Below are positions 15,641 to 26,100 of a stretch of DNA of 33,676 nucleotides, one piece after another. Position numbers and translations under genes: made by a program. The stretch spans positions 47,578 through 81,253 of the forward strand of contig JAAUZL010000019.1 of assembly GCA_014804615.1 (NCBI GenBank). Reading direction: 5' to 3'. This DNA comes from Lachnospiraceae bacterium. GTDB taxonomy: Bacteria; Bacillota; Clostridia; Lachnospirales; Lachnospiraceae. The notes under the pieces were generated by a model. The model searched no databases and was not told the DNA's origin. It was given only the letters and a program-made list of their open reading frames with translations. Within the stretch, counting starts at the first letter, position 1. Each line of letters opens with the position of its first letter.

Positions 15641-15669
15641 AGGCATCACCTCCATTCCATAGGAATATC

Positions 15670-15698
15670 GGGTCAGCCCACCCTGCAACACGGTTGTC
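15670..15698 (-). repeat. Toxin mRNA 5' leader element shared with the antitoxin RNAs
   Basis: Read on the minus strand, the toxin leader contains ACAACCG...GGGTGGGCTGACCC. The antitoxin RNA (15459-15483) has ACAACCG...GGTGGGTTGACC and the orphan RNA (about 8926-8950) GCAACCG...GTGGTTAGCC. Here it can fold as CAAC-CGT-GTTG and GGGT-GGGCTG-ACCC. The three copies all lie close to their own transcription start sites. Confidence 0.55.
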
Positions 15699-15708
15699 CT
15701 TGTGGAGT

Positions 15709-15738
15709 ATTTTACCATATAATCACAGAGAAAAACAA
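15709..15738 (-). promoter_or_regulatory. Promoter of the holin-like toxin gene
   Basis: On the minus strand, TTGTTT (15738-15733), an 18-base spacer and extended -10 TGGTAAAAT with the hexamer at 15714-15709. The start site would be near 15702, giving a leader of about 60 bases before the toxin ATG. Confidence 0.55.
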
Positions 15739-15787
15739 TAGAAATTTACACAATAAAGATTAAAAAAGAATTAAAAAACGACAGGCT

Positions 15788-15800
15788 TGTCAATATGACA
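15788..15800 (+). promoter_or_regulatory. Small dyad upstream of the AraC-type regulator
   Basis: TGTCA-ATA-TGACA is a perfect inverted repeat 58 bases before the regulator's ATG, in AT-rich DNA shared with the divergent toxin promoter. It could be an operator. No convincing -35/-10 pair was found for the regulator. Confidence 0.3.
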
Positions 15801-15857
15801 CAACAGATATCTTGTAAGTGCGGAATGGAAAAATTATAAGAAAAAAGGAGCCTTCAC

Positions 15858-16793
15858 ATGGAACAACAGCCTTCTCTTCTAAAAGAAATCCGTACTCACG
15901 GAACCAGCTCTTTTCCCTGTGCGATTTATCGGACGCATTTTGAGGGAAAAGGCAGGCTGGTGAAGCATCACTGGCACGATGAGGCGGAGATCCTCTATTT
16001 TTCCGGCGGGAAATTTCGGCTGGAAATCAATATGGAAGCTTTTCTGGTGGAATCGGAATGTCTCTTTTTTCTCAATCCCGGCGAACTGCACAGCATTATG
16101 ACCGAGTCATCGGAGAGCCACTGGGAGGATGCTGTCGTCTTTTCCACCGATATTCTCAGTTTCGATTCCTGCGATGAAGCGCAGATTCATCTGATCAAGC
16201 CCATGCAGAAGGGAAAGCTGCTCTTTCCTCGCTGTATCATGCCGGAGCATCCGGCCTTTGCTCCTGTCAGGGATGCGTTTTTGGATATTATGCGCTCTTT
16301 CGGGCAGATGGCGCAGGAGGATTCTCTCGCTGTGGACAGCAGTCTGGTCACAAATGACTTGACCAGTCAATTATATATCAAATCTTCCCTGCTATATATC
16401 ATCGCCACACTCTCCGGCAGCGGGCTGTTTGTACCTACGGAAAGGAACATGGACAAGCGTGTGGAGAGTATCAAGACCGCCCTGACTTATATCAGGGAGA
16501 ATTATCGGGAGAAGATCTATATTGCGGATCTGGCGGGACAGGTGAATCTGAATGAGCAGTATTTCTGCCGTCTTTTCAAAAAGGCTATCGGGAGTTCTCC
16601 GATCGAATATATCAATGAATACCGGATCAAGCAGGCGAAAACACTTCTGGAGGAGTCAGACCTGCCGGTCACGGAGGTCTGTATGGAATGCGGCTATAAC
16701 AATCTTGGCAATTTTCTGCGGGAATTCCGTAAGCATTCCGGCATGACACCCCTACAATACAGGAAATGTTCTCAAAAAGTCAAAATACCGTAG
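15858..16793 (+). CDS. AraC-family transcriptional regulator with a cupin-type sensor domain
   Basis: The 311-residue regulator has an N-terminal cupin-like sensor (about residues 20-130, with HWHDEAEILYFSGGKF and FFLNPGELHSI). The C-terminal AraC DNA-binding domain has two helix-turn-helix units: first KIYIADLAGQVNLNEQYFCRLFKK, second LPVTEVCMECGYNNLGNFLREFRK, then GMTPLQYR. The start at 15858 has AAAGGAG 7 bases upstream. It stands 138 bases before two alpha-glucosidase genes on the same strand, so it most likely activates them in response to a sugar bound by the cupin domain. The ligand is not evident. Confidence 0.92.
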   Translation: MEQQPSLLKEIRTHGTSSFPCAIYRTHFEGKGRLVKHHWHDEAEILYFSGGKFRLEINMEAFLVESECLFFLNPGELHSIMTESSESHWEDAVVFSTDILSFDSCDEAQIHLIKPMQKGKLLFPRCIMPEHPAFAPVRDAFLDIMRSFGQMAQEDSLAVDSSLVTNDLTSQLYIKSSLLYIIATLSGSGLFVPTERNMDKRVESIKTALTYIRENYREKIYIADLAGQVNLNEQYFCRLFKKAIGSSPIEYINEYRIKQAKTLLEESDLPVTEVCMECGYNNLGNFLREFRKHSGMTPLQYRKCSQKVKIP

Positions 16794-16931
16794 TTTTTAA
16801 TCATATAATTGGAAGATATTCTGCCACTGTGTCAGTAAAATGTATTTAGCAAGCATCCGATGAGATTGGACAGAGAGCGCTGAAAGCGCGTGTTTGCGGG
16901 TATGAGTATAGAAAAACGCAGGAGGCACGGT

Positions 16932-18605
16932 ATGATCAAAAAATGGTGGCATGACAAAGTAGCATATCAAATATATCCCAAAAGCTTTTATGATTCCAAC
17001 GGGGACGGCATCGGCGATATTCCGGGCATTATCAGCAAATTGGATTATCTGCATGATCTGGGCGTGGACATTGTCTGGCTGTCTCCCTGTTACAAGTCGC
17101 CTCTGGCTGACCAGGGCTACGACATCTCGGACTATTACAGCATCGATCCCCGGTTCGGCACGATGGAGGACATGGATCGGCTGATCGCCGAGGCAAAAAA
17201 GAGAAATATGTACATATTGATGGACCTGGTGGTAAATCACTGTTCCGATGAGCATGAGTGGTTTCGGAAGGCATGTGAAGACCCGGAGGGAAAATACGGC
17301 CGTTATTTTTACTTGAGAGATAAAAAGGAGGGCGAGCTGCCTACCAACTGGCGTTCCTATTTCGGCGGACCCGTATGGGAGGACCTGCCGGGCACCGATA
17401 AGCAGTATCTTCATGTGTTCCATAAAAAGCAGCCCGATCTGAACTGGGAAAATCCCGAACTGCGGGAGGAAGTGTACAAAAACATCAACTGGTGGCTGGA
17501 TAGGGGGCTTGGCGGCTTTCGCATCGACGCCATTATCAATATCAAAAAACCGCTGTCTTTCCACGATTATGAGCCCGATCGGGATGACGGGCTTTGCAGT
17601 ATTTTTGCCATGCTGCAGGAGGCCAGAGGAATCGGCGAGTTCCTGGGGGAGATGCGGGACCGCACTTTCAAGAAATACGATGCCTTTGCCGTGGGGGAGG
17701 TATTTAACGAGAAGCCGGAGGAGATACCGGATTTTATCGGGGACAACGGTTATTTTTCCAGCATGTTTGACTTTAATGAAACCATATTCGGCCACAGCGA
17801 AAAGGGCTGGTATGACGCAAAGCCCATTACCCCGGACGATTACAAGAGATGTTGCTTTGAGTCGCAGGCGAAGGTGAAAGAAATCGGGTTTTTGTCCAAC
17901 ATTATCGAGAATCACGATGAGCCGAGGGGTGTCAGCCGCTATATTCCCGAGGGGGATTGCTGCCCGGAGAGTAAGAAAATGCTGGCGGCATTAAACTTTA
18001 TGCTGCGGGGACTTCCTTTTATCTATCAGGGGCAGGAGCTGGGGATGGAAAATGTGCCCATATCTTCTATCGATGAGGTGGACGATATCTCCGCCCGGGA
18101 CGAGTACAGAGTAGCGTTGGAGGCAGGCCTTTCCCCGGAGGAGGCGCTGCAGGTGATTGCCCGCTCCAGTCGGGACAACGCCCGCACACCGATGCAGTGG
18201 ACCGGCGGGGAGAATGCCGGATTTACAGCCGGTACGCCCTGGCTTAAGGTCAATCCGAACTATGCGGACATCAATGTGGAGGCAGAACTTGCGGATGAAA
18301 ACTCTGTTCTTCATTTTTATAAAAAGCTGATTGCTCTTCGAAAAGACCCCGCGTACAAAGAGACTGTCGTGTACGGGGCGCTCGAACCGGTGTGGGAAGA
18401 AAAGCACAATTTGATGGCATACTACAGAAAAGGGGATAAGACTCTGCTGGTGATCGGCAATTACCAGAGGCAGGGGCAGGAGATCGTGCTCCCGGCGGCT
18501 TATCGGAAGGTGTTGTTAAATAACTATGCGGATATTGCGGAGGAGAACGGTGTGATCCGCATGCACGGGTATCAGGTATTAGTGTTGGAGATGGAGGAAT
18601 CATGA
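16932..18605 (+). CDS. GH13_31 alpha-glucosidase, predicted alpha-1,4 preference
   Basis: The 557-residue cytoplasmic enzyme (no signal peptide) starts IKKWWHDKVAYQIYPKSF. The GH13 catalytic set is Asp199 (GFRIDAI), Glu256 (VGEVF) and Asp329 (NHDEPR), with DLVVNHCSDEH and QPDLNWENP typical of subfamily 31. Residue 200, just after the nucleophile, is Ala. In this subfamily Val there goes with alpha-1,6 and Ala or Thr with alpha-1,4 hydrolysis, so a maltase-like preference is predicted. The start at 16932 is set by AGGAGG 6 bases upstream; the longer frame from 16890 lacks a site. TGAAAGCG at 16881 resembles half of a catabolite control (cre) site, but the other half is poor. It overlaps the next gene by 4 bases. 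Confidence 0.92.
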   Translation: MIKKWWHDKVAYQIYPKSFYDSNGDGIGDIPGIISKLDYLHDLGVDIVWLSPCYKSPLADQGYDISDYYSIDPRFGTMEDMDRLIAEAKKRNMYILMDLVVNHCSDEHEWFRKACEDPEGKYGRYFYLRDKKEGELPTNWRSYFGGPVWEDLPGTDKQYLHVFHKKQPDLNWENPELREEVYKNINWWLDRGLGGFRIDAIINIKKPLSFHDYEPDRDDGLCSIFAMLQEARGIGEFLGEMRDRTFKKYDAFAVGEVFNEKPEEIPDFIGDNGYFSSMFDFNETIFGHSEKGWYDAKPITPDDYKRCCFESQAKVKEIGFLSNIIENHDEPRGVSRYIPEGDCCPESKKMLAALNFMLRGLPFIYQGQELGMENVPISSIDEVDDISARDEYRVALEAGLSPEEALQVIARSSRDNARTPMQWTGGENAGFTAGTPWLKVNPNYADINVEAELADENSVLHFYKKLIALRKDPAYKETVVYGALEPVWEEKHNLMAYYRKGDKTLLVIGNYQRQGQEIVLPAAYRKVLLNNYADIAEENGVIRMHGYQVLVLEMEES

Positions 18606-20272
18606 TGAACAGAACGTGGTGGAAGGAAGCAGTTATTTATCAGATTTATCCCCGCAGCTTTATGGACAGCAACGGGGATGGCATTGGGGATCTGCAGGGG
18701 ATCATCAGCAGGCTGGATTACCTGAAATATCTGGGGATCGATGTGATCTGGCTCTCCCCTGTTTACAAGTCCCCGAATGACGACAACGGATACGATATCA
18801 GCGATTATCGCGCGATCATGGATGAGTTCGGCACCATGGAGGATTTCGATGCGCTGCTTGCAGGCGCTCATGACCGCGGTATCAAAATTGTCATGGATCT
18901 GGTGGTGAATCACACCTCTGACGAACATAAGTGGTTCATGGAGAGCCGTAAGTCTAAAGACAACGAATATCGGGATTACTATATCTGGCGTGACGGGAAG
19001 GACGACCGGAACCCGCCCAACAATTGGGGGGCCTGCTTCGGTGGTTCCGCCTGGCAGTATGACGAAGAGACGGCGATGTACTACCTGCATCTTTTTTCCA
19101 AAAAGCAGCCCGACTTAAACTGGGATAATCCCAAAGTGCGGGAAGAAGTCTTCGACATGATGAGATGGTGGTGCGACAAGGGCATTGACGGTTTCCGCAT
19201 GGATGTGATCAGCATGATCTCCAAGACGGCCCAGATGCCGGACGGGGAGATAAACGGCCTGTACGGGGATTTCGGCCCTTACTGTGTCCACGGACCCAAC
19301 GTACACAAGTATCTGCAGGAGATGAACGAGAAGGTACTTTCTCAGTATGACATTATGACCGTGGGTGAGACAGCCGGCGTGACCACCGAATTGGCGAAAC
19401 AGTACGCAGGGGAGGATGCCCATGAGTTGAATATGGTGTTTCAGTTCGAGCATGTGGAGAGCGATGGCAAGTACGGAAAATGGACAGACGAGAAAATGCC
19501 CCTCACAACCTTGAAGAAGACTTTGTCCCGCTGGCAGACCGATCTGTATGGGAAGGCATGGAACAGCTTGTTCTGGGACAATCACGATCAGCCCAGAGCC
19601 GTGTCCCGCTTCGGGGACGACAGACCTCAGTATCGGGAAATGTCCGCAAAGATGCTGGCCACCTGTCTGCATATGCTGCAGGGTACGCCCTATGTTTATC
19701 AGGGTGAGGAGCTGGGCATGACCAACTATCCTTTCCAAACGCCCGATGATTTCCGGGATATCGAGAGCATCAACGCCTATCGGGAGTGGTGCACTGAGGG
19801 ACAGCTCTCCCATGAGGTTTTCTGGCCCTGCATCACTTTCAAGAGCCGGGACAACGCCAGGACGCCGGTGCAGTGGGACGATTCCGAGAATGCCGGATTT
19901 ACCACGGGAACGCCATGGATTGCTGTCAATCCCAATTATAAGGAGATCAACGCCAAAGCGGAGACGGCGGATCCCGATTCTGTGTTTCACTACTATAAAA
20001 AGCTGATCGCGCTTAGAAAACAGAATCCGGTCATGGTGTACGGGAAATATGAGCCGCTTCTTATGGAAAGCGAAGAGCTTTTCGCCTATACCAGAACTTT
20101 AGAAGAGACGAAACTGCTTGTGGTGTGCAGCTTCTGTGACCATGAGACGACATTTGCCATCCCGGAAGAATTTCAGGGCGCCCCCTGTCTGATCTCCAAC
20201 AGAGAGCGGAGCTATGAGGGCGCGGAAATCACACTGGAGGCGTATGAGGCGTTTGTACTGTGTAAGAAATAA
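18602..20272 (+). CDS. GH13_31 oligo-1,6-glucosidase-like enzyme, predicted alpha-1,6 preference
   Basis: The 556-residue paralog of the preceding gene starts NRTWWKEAVIYQIYPRSF. Its catalytic residues are Asp201 (GFRMDVI), Glu256 (VGETAG) and Asp329 (NHDQPR). The residue after the nucleophile is Val, as in oligo-1,6-glucosidase and dextran glucosidase, so isomaltose, isomalto-oligosaccharides or panose are likely substrates. Its ATG lies in an ATGA overlap with the upstream stop, and GGAGG precedes it, implying coupled translation. The two enzymes would clear alpha-1,4 and alpha-1,6 linked oligosaccharides together. A terminator follows 20 bases after the stop. Trehalose-6-phosphate hydrolase is a possible alternative. 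Confidence 0.92.
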   Translation: MMNRTWWKEAVIYQIYPRSFMDSNGDGIGDLQGIISRLDYLKYLGIDVIWLSPVYKSPNDDNGYDISDYRAIMDEFGTMEDFDALLAGAHDRGIKIVMDLVVNHTSDEHKWFMESRKSKDNEYRDYYIWRDGKDDRNPPNNWGACFGGSAWQYDEETAMYYLHLFSKKQPDLNWDNPKVREEVFDMMRWWCDKGIDGFRMDVISMISKTAQMPDGEINGLYGDFGPYCVHGPNVHKYLQEMNEKVLSQYDIMTVGETAGVTTELAKQYAGEDAHELNMVFQFEHVESDGKYGKWTDEKMPLTTLKKTLSRWQTDLYGKAWNSLFWDNHDQPRAVSRFGDDRPQYREMSAKMLATCLHMLQGTPYVYQGEELGMTNYPFQTPDDFRDIESINAYREWCTEGQLSHEVFWPCITFKSRDNARTPVQWDDSENAGFTTGTPWIAVNPNYKEINAKAETADPDSVFHYYKKLIALRKQNPVMVYGKYEPLLMESEELFAYTRTLEETKLLVVCSFCDHETTFAIPEEFQGAPCLISNRERSYEGAEITLEAYEAFVLCKK

Positions 20273-20292
20273 AAAAAAGATACCAAACTGAT

Positions 20293-20322
20293 AAAAGATA
20301 CCTTATGGGTATCTTTTTTTTT
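20293..20322 (+). terminator. Rho-independent terminator after the alpha-glucosidase operon
   Basis: AAAAGATACC (20293-20302) pairs with GGTATCTTTT (20308-20317) around a 5-base loop and runs into a T tract. A second copy of AAAAGATACC ends at 20284 and could pair with the same right arm, giving two mutually exclusive stems. This separates the alpha-glucosidase operon from the beta-glucan phosphorylase genes. The 78 bases from here to the next ATG are AT-rich with no clear promoter pair. Confidence 0.8.
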
Positions 20323-20400
20323 CTTTAAAATGTAAAAAATTCAAACTTTTTAATGTAGGGGAATAAAGCAAAAAAGTGAAATGGAAAGAGGGGACCAGCT

Positions 20401-23127
20401 ATGGATGGATATCATTTTTTGGATGATCAGGGAACTTTTGTACTGAATATGCCGGAGAACTACAGTTATCAGTATTTCCCGGTAGCAGGTGAAAAGGGAA
20501 TCAAAAGTGCGCTGACACCTGACCTTGGAGGGGACAGCAAACGAAACCAGAATGAATTTATTCTGGAGCCGGTCAGTGTGGAAAATCTGCATAATAACCG
20601 CTCCACCAGGAATTTCTGGTGTCATATAGAGGACATCGGAGACTGGTCTGCGACAGGGGCCTCGGCGGAGGCGGAGCAGGATAAATTCACGGATATGCAG
20701 GACGAAAGCACGATGACGGCGGGATTGATGTGGCAGAGTGTCACACGCATTTCCCGCAAATATCAGCTGAAAGCGAAGGTAACTTCCTTTGTGCCGGTGG
20801 ATCATGATGTGGAGATCATGCGGGTGGAACTGACCAATGTCGGAGAGAAACCGATTGCGTTTGTGCCAACGGCGGCCATTCCGATCTACGGGAGAAGCGC
20901 GGACAATATCCGGGATCACAGGCATGTCACATCACTGCTGCACCGTATCCGAGTAGTTGAGGAAGGGGTGATGGTTACGCCGACGCTCTCCTTTGATGAG
21001 AGGGGACATCAGAAGAATAACATCAGTTATTTTGTTTGCGGCGTGACGGGAGAGGGCGAGGCCCCCAAAGCTTTCTTTCCGACGGCGGAGGAATTTATCG
21101 GAGAGGGCGGCAGTTATACCAGACCGCGGGCCGTTTGGGCAGATTACCCGGGTATCTCGGCAGGGAAGATGATAGAAGGGAAAGAGGCGGTGGGCGGTCT
21201 GAAGTTTGCAAAGACTGTGCTTGAGCCAGAGAAAAGCACCTCCTTTACGATACTTTTAGGGGCGACAGAAAACCCGGAGGAAATAGAGAAAATCATAAAT
21301 GCGTACCGGACGACAGACAAGGTGGAGGCTGCATTAGCAAAAACGAAGGTTTACTGGCAGGAAAAGGTTAATATCACGTATCATACGGGAAATCAGGATT
21401 TTGACAATTTTATGAGATGGGTGAGCTTTCAGCCTATCTTGCGGAGAATATACGGCTGTTCCTTCCTTCCCTACCATGATTACGGAAAAGGCGGCCGTGG
21501 ATGGCGGGATCTCTGGCAGGACTGTCTCGCTCTTCTTTTGATGAATCCGGAGGGCGTACGGCAGATGCTTTTAGACAATTTTGGCGGCGTGCGGATGGAC
21601 GGGACAAACGCCACCATCATCGGCGCAGGACAGGGAGAGTTTATTGCAGACAGAAATAACATTACGCGGGTGTGGATGGATCACGGTGTGTGGCCCTTTA
21701 TGACGACGAAGCTGTATATGGATCAGACCGGGGACATCGAGATACTTGAGGAAAAAGTGTCGTATTTTAAGGACAGACAGGTGGAGCGCGGGTTCGCGGT
21801 AGATGAACAGTGGGATGATGCGTACGGCAGCCGGCAGAAGGACAGAAACGGCGTCGTTTACTACGGAACCGTTCTGGAACATTTACTCCTACAGAATTTA
21901 TGTGCATTCTATGAGGTCGGCGAGCACAACCAATGCCGACTGCGTGGGGCAGACTGGAATGATGCGCTGGATATGGCGCAGGAGCGCGGCGAAAGTGTTG
22001 CATTCACCAATGCCTATGCGGGTAATTTGCATGATCTGGCGGAGTATTTGGAGCGCTATGGAGACAGGACGGGAAAAACGGAAATATTCATCGCGGAGGA
22101 AATGCTGCAGCTCTTGCACATGGACAGGACAAAATATGACAGCCGGGAGGAAAAGAATCAGGTGCTTTCCCGATACGGAGAGGTATGTCGACATTCGGTG
22201 AGCGGGAAGACCGTCGCCGTCAAGATTGACAGTCTGGCTGAGAATCTGCGCGAAAAAGCGGATTGGATGAGAAATCATATCAATCAGACGGAGTGGGTGA
22301 CGGATCAGGACGGAGACGGATGGTTCAACGGCTATTACGACAATCATGGCAGACAGGTGGAGGGTGAGAACGAGAGCGGTGTGCGTATGATGCTGACAGG
22401 GCAGGTTTTTGCGATCATGGGTGGTACGGCGGATGAAGAACGGATTCGAAGCATTGCGAGAAGCACGGATAAATATCTGTATGACAGGCATGTGGGAGGC
22501 TACCGCCTGAATACGGACTTCCATGAGATGAAAACGGATCTGGGGAGAATGTTTGGTTTTGCCTACGGCGAGAAAGAAAACGGGGCGGTCTTTTCCCACA
22601 TGACAGTCATGTATGCCAATGCGCTGTACAAACGAGGATTTGCAAGAAAAGGATATAAAGCGCTGCAGACCTTGGCAGATACGGCGATGGATTTTGAAAC
22701 GAGTAAGATCTATCCCGGCATTCCGGAGTATTTTAACGCCAAAGGGCGAGGTATGTATCACTATCTGACCGGGGCGGCAAGCTGGTACATGCTGACAGTT
22801 GTGACAGAGGTATTTGGTGTCAGAGGAAAAGCAGGAGATCTGGAGATCGTTCCGGCACTCATGAAAGAACAGTTTGATGATGAGGGAAAAGCAGAGATGG
22901 AACTCCTTTTCGCGGGGAAGAAATTCCACATCGTCATGAAAAATCCGGAAGGGCTGGAGTATGAAGACTATCGCATCTGTTACGCGGCGATAGACGGCAG
23001 AGAGGTCGTGCTTGCAAAAGAGCAGCGCGTAAGCGAAAAAACGGCGGTTAAGGCAGTGATCAGAAAGGCAGAAATAGAAGCGCTTTCCGAGGACGTACAT
23101 AAAATAGAAATTTTGCTGGAGGCATGA
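20401..23127 (+). CDS. GH94 phosphorylase, laminaribiose phosphorylase-like
   Basis: The 908-residue cytoplasmic enzyme is close to the size of known laminaribiose phosphorylases (about 900). It resembles them through the N-terminal half ([46 protein letters not shown]). These differ from cellobiose phosphorylase, which is shorter and has another N-terminus. The (alpha/alpha)6 catalytic part has [17 protein letters not shown] and [12 protein letters not shown], whose second Asp (about 521) is the expected general acid. Predicted reaction: laminaribiose plus phosphate to glucose 1-phosphate and glucose. It is followed at 13 bases by a larger clan member. GAGGGG lies 7 bases before the ATG. The family is firm; beta-1,3 specificity is inferred from similarity and context. 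Confidence 0.82.
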   Translation: MDGYHFLDDQGTFVLNMPENYSYQYFPVAGEKGIKSALTPDLGGDSKRNQNEFILEPVSVENLHNNRSTRNFWCHIEDIGDWSATGASAEAEQDKFTDMQDESTMTAGLMWQSVTRISRKYQLKAKVTSFVPVDHDVEIMRVELTNVGEKPIAFVPTAAIPIYGRSADNIRDHRHVTSLLHRIRVVEEGVMVTPTLSFDERGHQKNNISYFVCGVTGEGEAPKAFFPTAEEFIGEGGSYTRPRAVWADYPGISAGKMIEGKEAVGGLKFAKTVLEPEKSTSFTILLGATENPEEIEKIINAYRTTDKVEAALAKTKVYWQEKVNITYHTGNQDFDNFMRWVSFQPILRRIYGCSFLPYHDYGKGGRGWRDLWQDCLALLLMNPEGVRQMLLDNFGGVRMDGTNATIIGAGQGEFIADRNNITRVWMDHGVWPFMTTKLYMDQTGDIEILEEKVSYFKDRQVERGFAVDEQWDDAYGSRQKDRNGVVYYGTVLEHLLLQNLCAFYEVGEHNQCRLRGADWNDALDMAQERGESVAFTNAYAGNLHDLAEYLERYGDRTGKTEIFIAEEMLQLLHMDRTKYDSREEKNQVLSRYGEVCRHSVSGKTVAVKIDSLAENLREKADWMRNHINQTEWVTDQDGDGWFNGYYDNHGRQVEGENESGVRMMLTGQVFAIMGGTADEERIRSIARSTDKYLYDRHVGGYRLNTDFHEMKTDLGRMFGFAYGEKENGAVFSHMTVMYANALYKRGFARKGYKALQTLADTAMDFETSKIYPGIPEYFNAKGRGMYHYLTGAASWYMLTVVTEVFGVRGKAGDLEIVPALMKEQFDDEGKAEMELLFAGKKFHIVMKNPEGLEYEDYRICYAAIDGREVVLAKEQRVSEKTAVKAVIRKAEIEALSEDVHKIEILLEA

Positions 23128-23140
23128 AAAGAGGGTGAGT

Positions 23141-26100
23141 ATGAGACAAGATCAGAAAAAATATATCATGAAAGATTACGGCAGAAAGTCAACGTTTGCG
23201 AGCTTTTTGCCGGGAATTGCAGGGGTTCGGGGCATTCCGATCTGGTGTTACTATGTGAATCGCGGTCAATGTGTGGTCAGCTTTGGTGTGGACAATAAGG
23301 ACAGTGCGATCATGGAGTTTTATCCGGCTCATGTGGCCTATCAGAATGTAAAGCGGACGGGATTCCGCACATTCCTTCGTAAAGACGGAAAGTATATGGA
23401 ATGTTTTTCCGAAGAGAAGCTTGCACAGAAGATGGAGATCGGAATGAACGGCCTGTCCATACAGGAAGTAAATGAAGCGGAAAAACTGCTTGTGAAAGTA
23501 GATTATTTCACGCTTCCGGGGGAGAAGGTGGGCGCTCTTGTCAGAAAAGTGACGGTGACGAATCAGGAGAATCGGGAGATTTCATTGGAAATTCTGGATG
23601 GTATGCCGGCACTGATCCCCTATGGCGTAGACGATGACAACCTGAAAAATATGACGCAGACTGCGAAAGCGTGGATGCAGGTGGAGGATCTGGAGGGGAA
23701 TGTGCCCTTTTTCCGTGTGCGGGCAAGTATAGAAGACACGGCAGCGGTGCGGGCAATTGAGAGCGGTAATTTTTCCTTCGCGTGTTTGGAGGATGGAACT
23801 CTGTTAAAACCGGTTGTCGATCCGGAAGCGATTTTTGTTTATGATTGCTCTTTGCAAACAGCGGTTTGCTTTGCAGAGAATGGCATTTCGGGCGTATATG
23901 CGCAGAAGCAGAATACGATGAATCTTTTGCCTTGCAGTTTCTACGGCGCACAGAAACCCCTGGCTTCTGGCGAATCGATCGTTCTGTATGAAGTCATCGG
24001 CCAGGTGAAAAACAAAGCGTGCTTAAAGCAGTTTATGGAAGAAAAAAAGGACGGCGCCTATTTTGAAGAAAAACGGGAAGAGGCGGAAAGCCTTATGGAG
24101 GAGCTTTGCAGCGGCATTGCGACGAAAACGGCTTCGGAGAGCTTTGACACCTACTGTCAATATACCTATATGGACAATGTGCTTCGGGGCGGGTATCCGA
24201 TGTTACTGGGAAATAACAAGCTGTATTATGTGTATTCCAGAAAGCACGGAGATCTGGAGCGGGATTACAACTATTTCTCCATGCTGCCGGAATTTTTTTC
24301 GCAGGGCAACGGCAATTTCCGTGACGTGAATCAAAACCGGCGCTGTGATACATTCTTTGCACCCTTTGTCGACAGAGAGAACATTAAGGAATTTTACAGT
24401 CTGATCCAGCTGGACGGCTATAATCCTCTGGGTGTGGAAAAGATTACATACAGGCTGGAGCAGGAAAAGGCAAAGACCCTGTTCGGGGAGCTGGATGATA
24501 CGGCGGCCGCAGAGCTTGTAAAATTTGTTGACAGACCGTTTACGCCGGGCGCATTGTGGGCAAAGTTAGACGATGTGTTAGGAGAATGGAAAGAACCTTT
24601 GTTTTATCAGATCATTGACTTTGCGGACAGCATGGTGAACGGCAGCTTCGGGGAAGGATATTGGAGTGATCATTGGACCTATAATCTGGATCTGATAGAG
24701 GATTATCTGGAAATCAATCCGGAAAAGGAAAGAGAAATGCTTTATGAGGAGGACTACACCTATTTCCTTTCCCAGATCAACATCAATCAGCGAAAGAAAC
24801 GCTATGTGGAGACAGAGAACGGGCTGCGCCAATATCAGGCATTGAATGAGGAGAGCAAGAGAAATACGGAGGAGAAGCTGGTCCGGGCACAATTCGGCAG
24901 CGGAGAAGTGATCCGTGTAACCTTGATGGAAAAGCTGCTCTTATTATGCGCCGCAAAGTTCGCCGCGCTGGACGCCTATGGGATGGGCGTTGAGATGGAG
25001 GGAGGAAAACCGGGATGGTATGACGCGTTGAACGGATTGCCGGCCGTTTTCGGATCTTCCATGGCGGAGACATATGAACTGGCGAGGATGCTGCACTATA
25101 CAGTTTCTGCACTGGAAAAATATCCTGCGGAGGTGGCAGTCACAGAGGAACTTGCCAATTTTATTGACGAACTGCAGCTGATCGTACGTTTGGAAAAAGA
25201 AAATCTGGCAGGAGACGGAGAAGTGCTTTCGTTTTGGAACCGCATTAATGATGTGAAGGAGCTTTACCGGGATAAGACGTTTGCAGGCATTTCGGGTCAG
25301 AGAAGAGATTATCGGAGTGAAGAGCTTGCGGCAGTATTAAGAGAATGGGAGACGGTTGTGAGGCATGGCATAGAAAAGGCCTGCGCTTATGGGGAGGGCG
25401 TCTGCCCGACTTATTTCTCCTATGAAGTGTCGGAATATGAAAAGAAACAGGATGGTATCTATCCGCTTCGATTTGAAGTAAAGTGCATTCCGGCCTTTTT
25501 GGAGGGTCCGGTACGGTATTTAAAACTGGATATGTCAAAGGACAGCAAGAAGAGCCTGTATGAGAAGGTGAAGAACAGTGATCTGTATGACAGAAAGTTA
25601 TCCATGTATAAGGTAAATGCCTCTCTGGAACAGGCATCCTATGAGCTTGGCAGAGCGCGCGCGTTTACGCCCGGCTGGCTGGAGAATGAGTCGATCTGGC
25701 TGCATATGGAGTACAAGTATCTGCTGGAACTGTTGAGAAGCGGTATGTATGAAGAATTTTTTGCAGATTTTCATATGGCGGCGGTTCCGTTCCTGGATCC
25801 TGAGATCTACGGGAGAAGTATATATGAAAACTCTTCCTTTATTGCAAGCAGCAGAAATCCCAACGAGAAGATTCACGGGAAAGGATTTGTGGCGAGACTT
25901 TCTGGCTCCACCATTGAATTTATCAGTATGTGGAAGCTGATGATGTTCGGAAGAAATGTGTTCGGATTAAAGAATGATGAACTTGTCTTCTCGCCCAGTC
26001 CGGCGATCCCGGCATATCTGATTCCGGAGGATAGAGTAGTTTTGGCTACACTTCTTGGTGAGATTGCAGTCGAATACCGAATGGAAGAAAAAAGGGATTA

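Noticed and set aside
16877-16889. Small dyad GCGCT-GAA-AGCGC before the first alpha-glucosidase, or a cre site overlapping it
   Set aside because: The dyad is only 5 bp, and only the first half of the cre pattern (TGAAAGCG) matches, so I do not list either as a supported feature.
21898-23100. Minus-strand open frame of 400 codons opposite the GH94 gene
   Set aside because: It is the reverse-frame shadow of a clearly conserved phosphorylase; its translation has no recognisable domain and is rich in His, Arg, Ile and Cys, as is typical of antisense frames.
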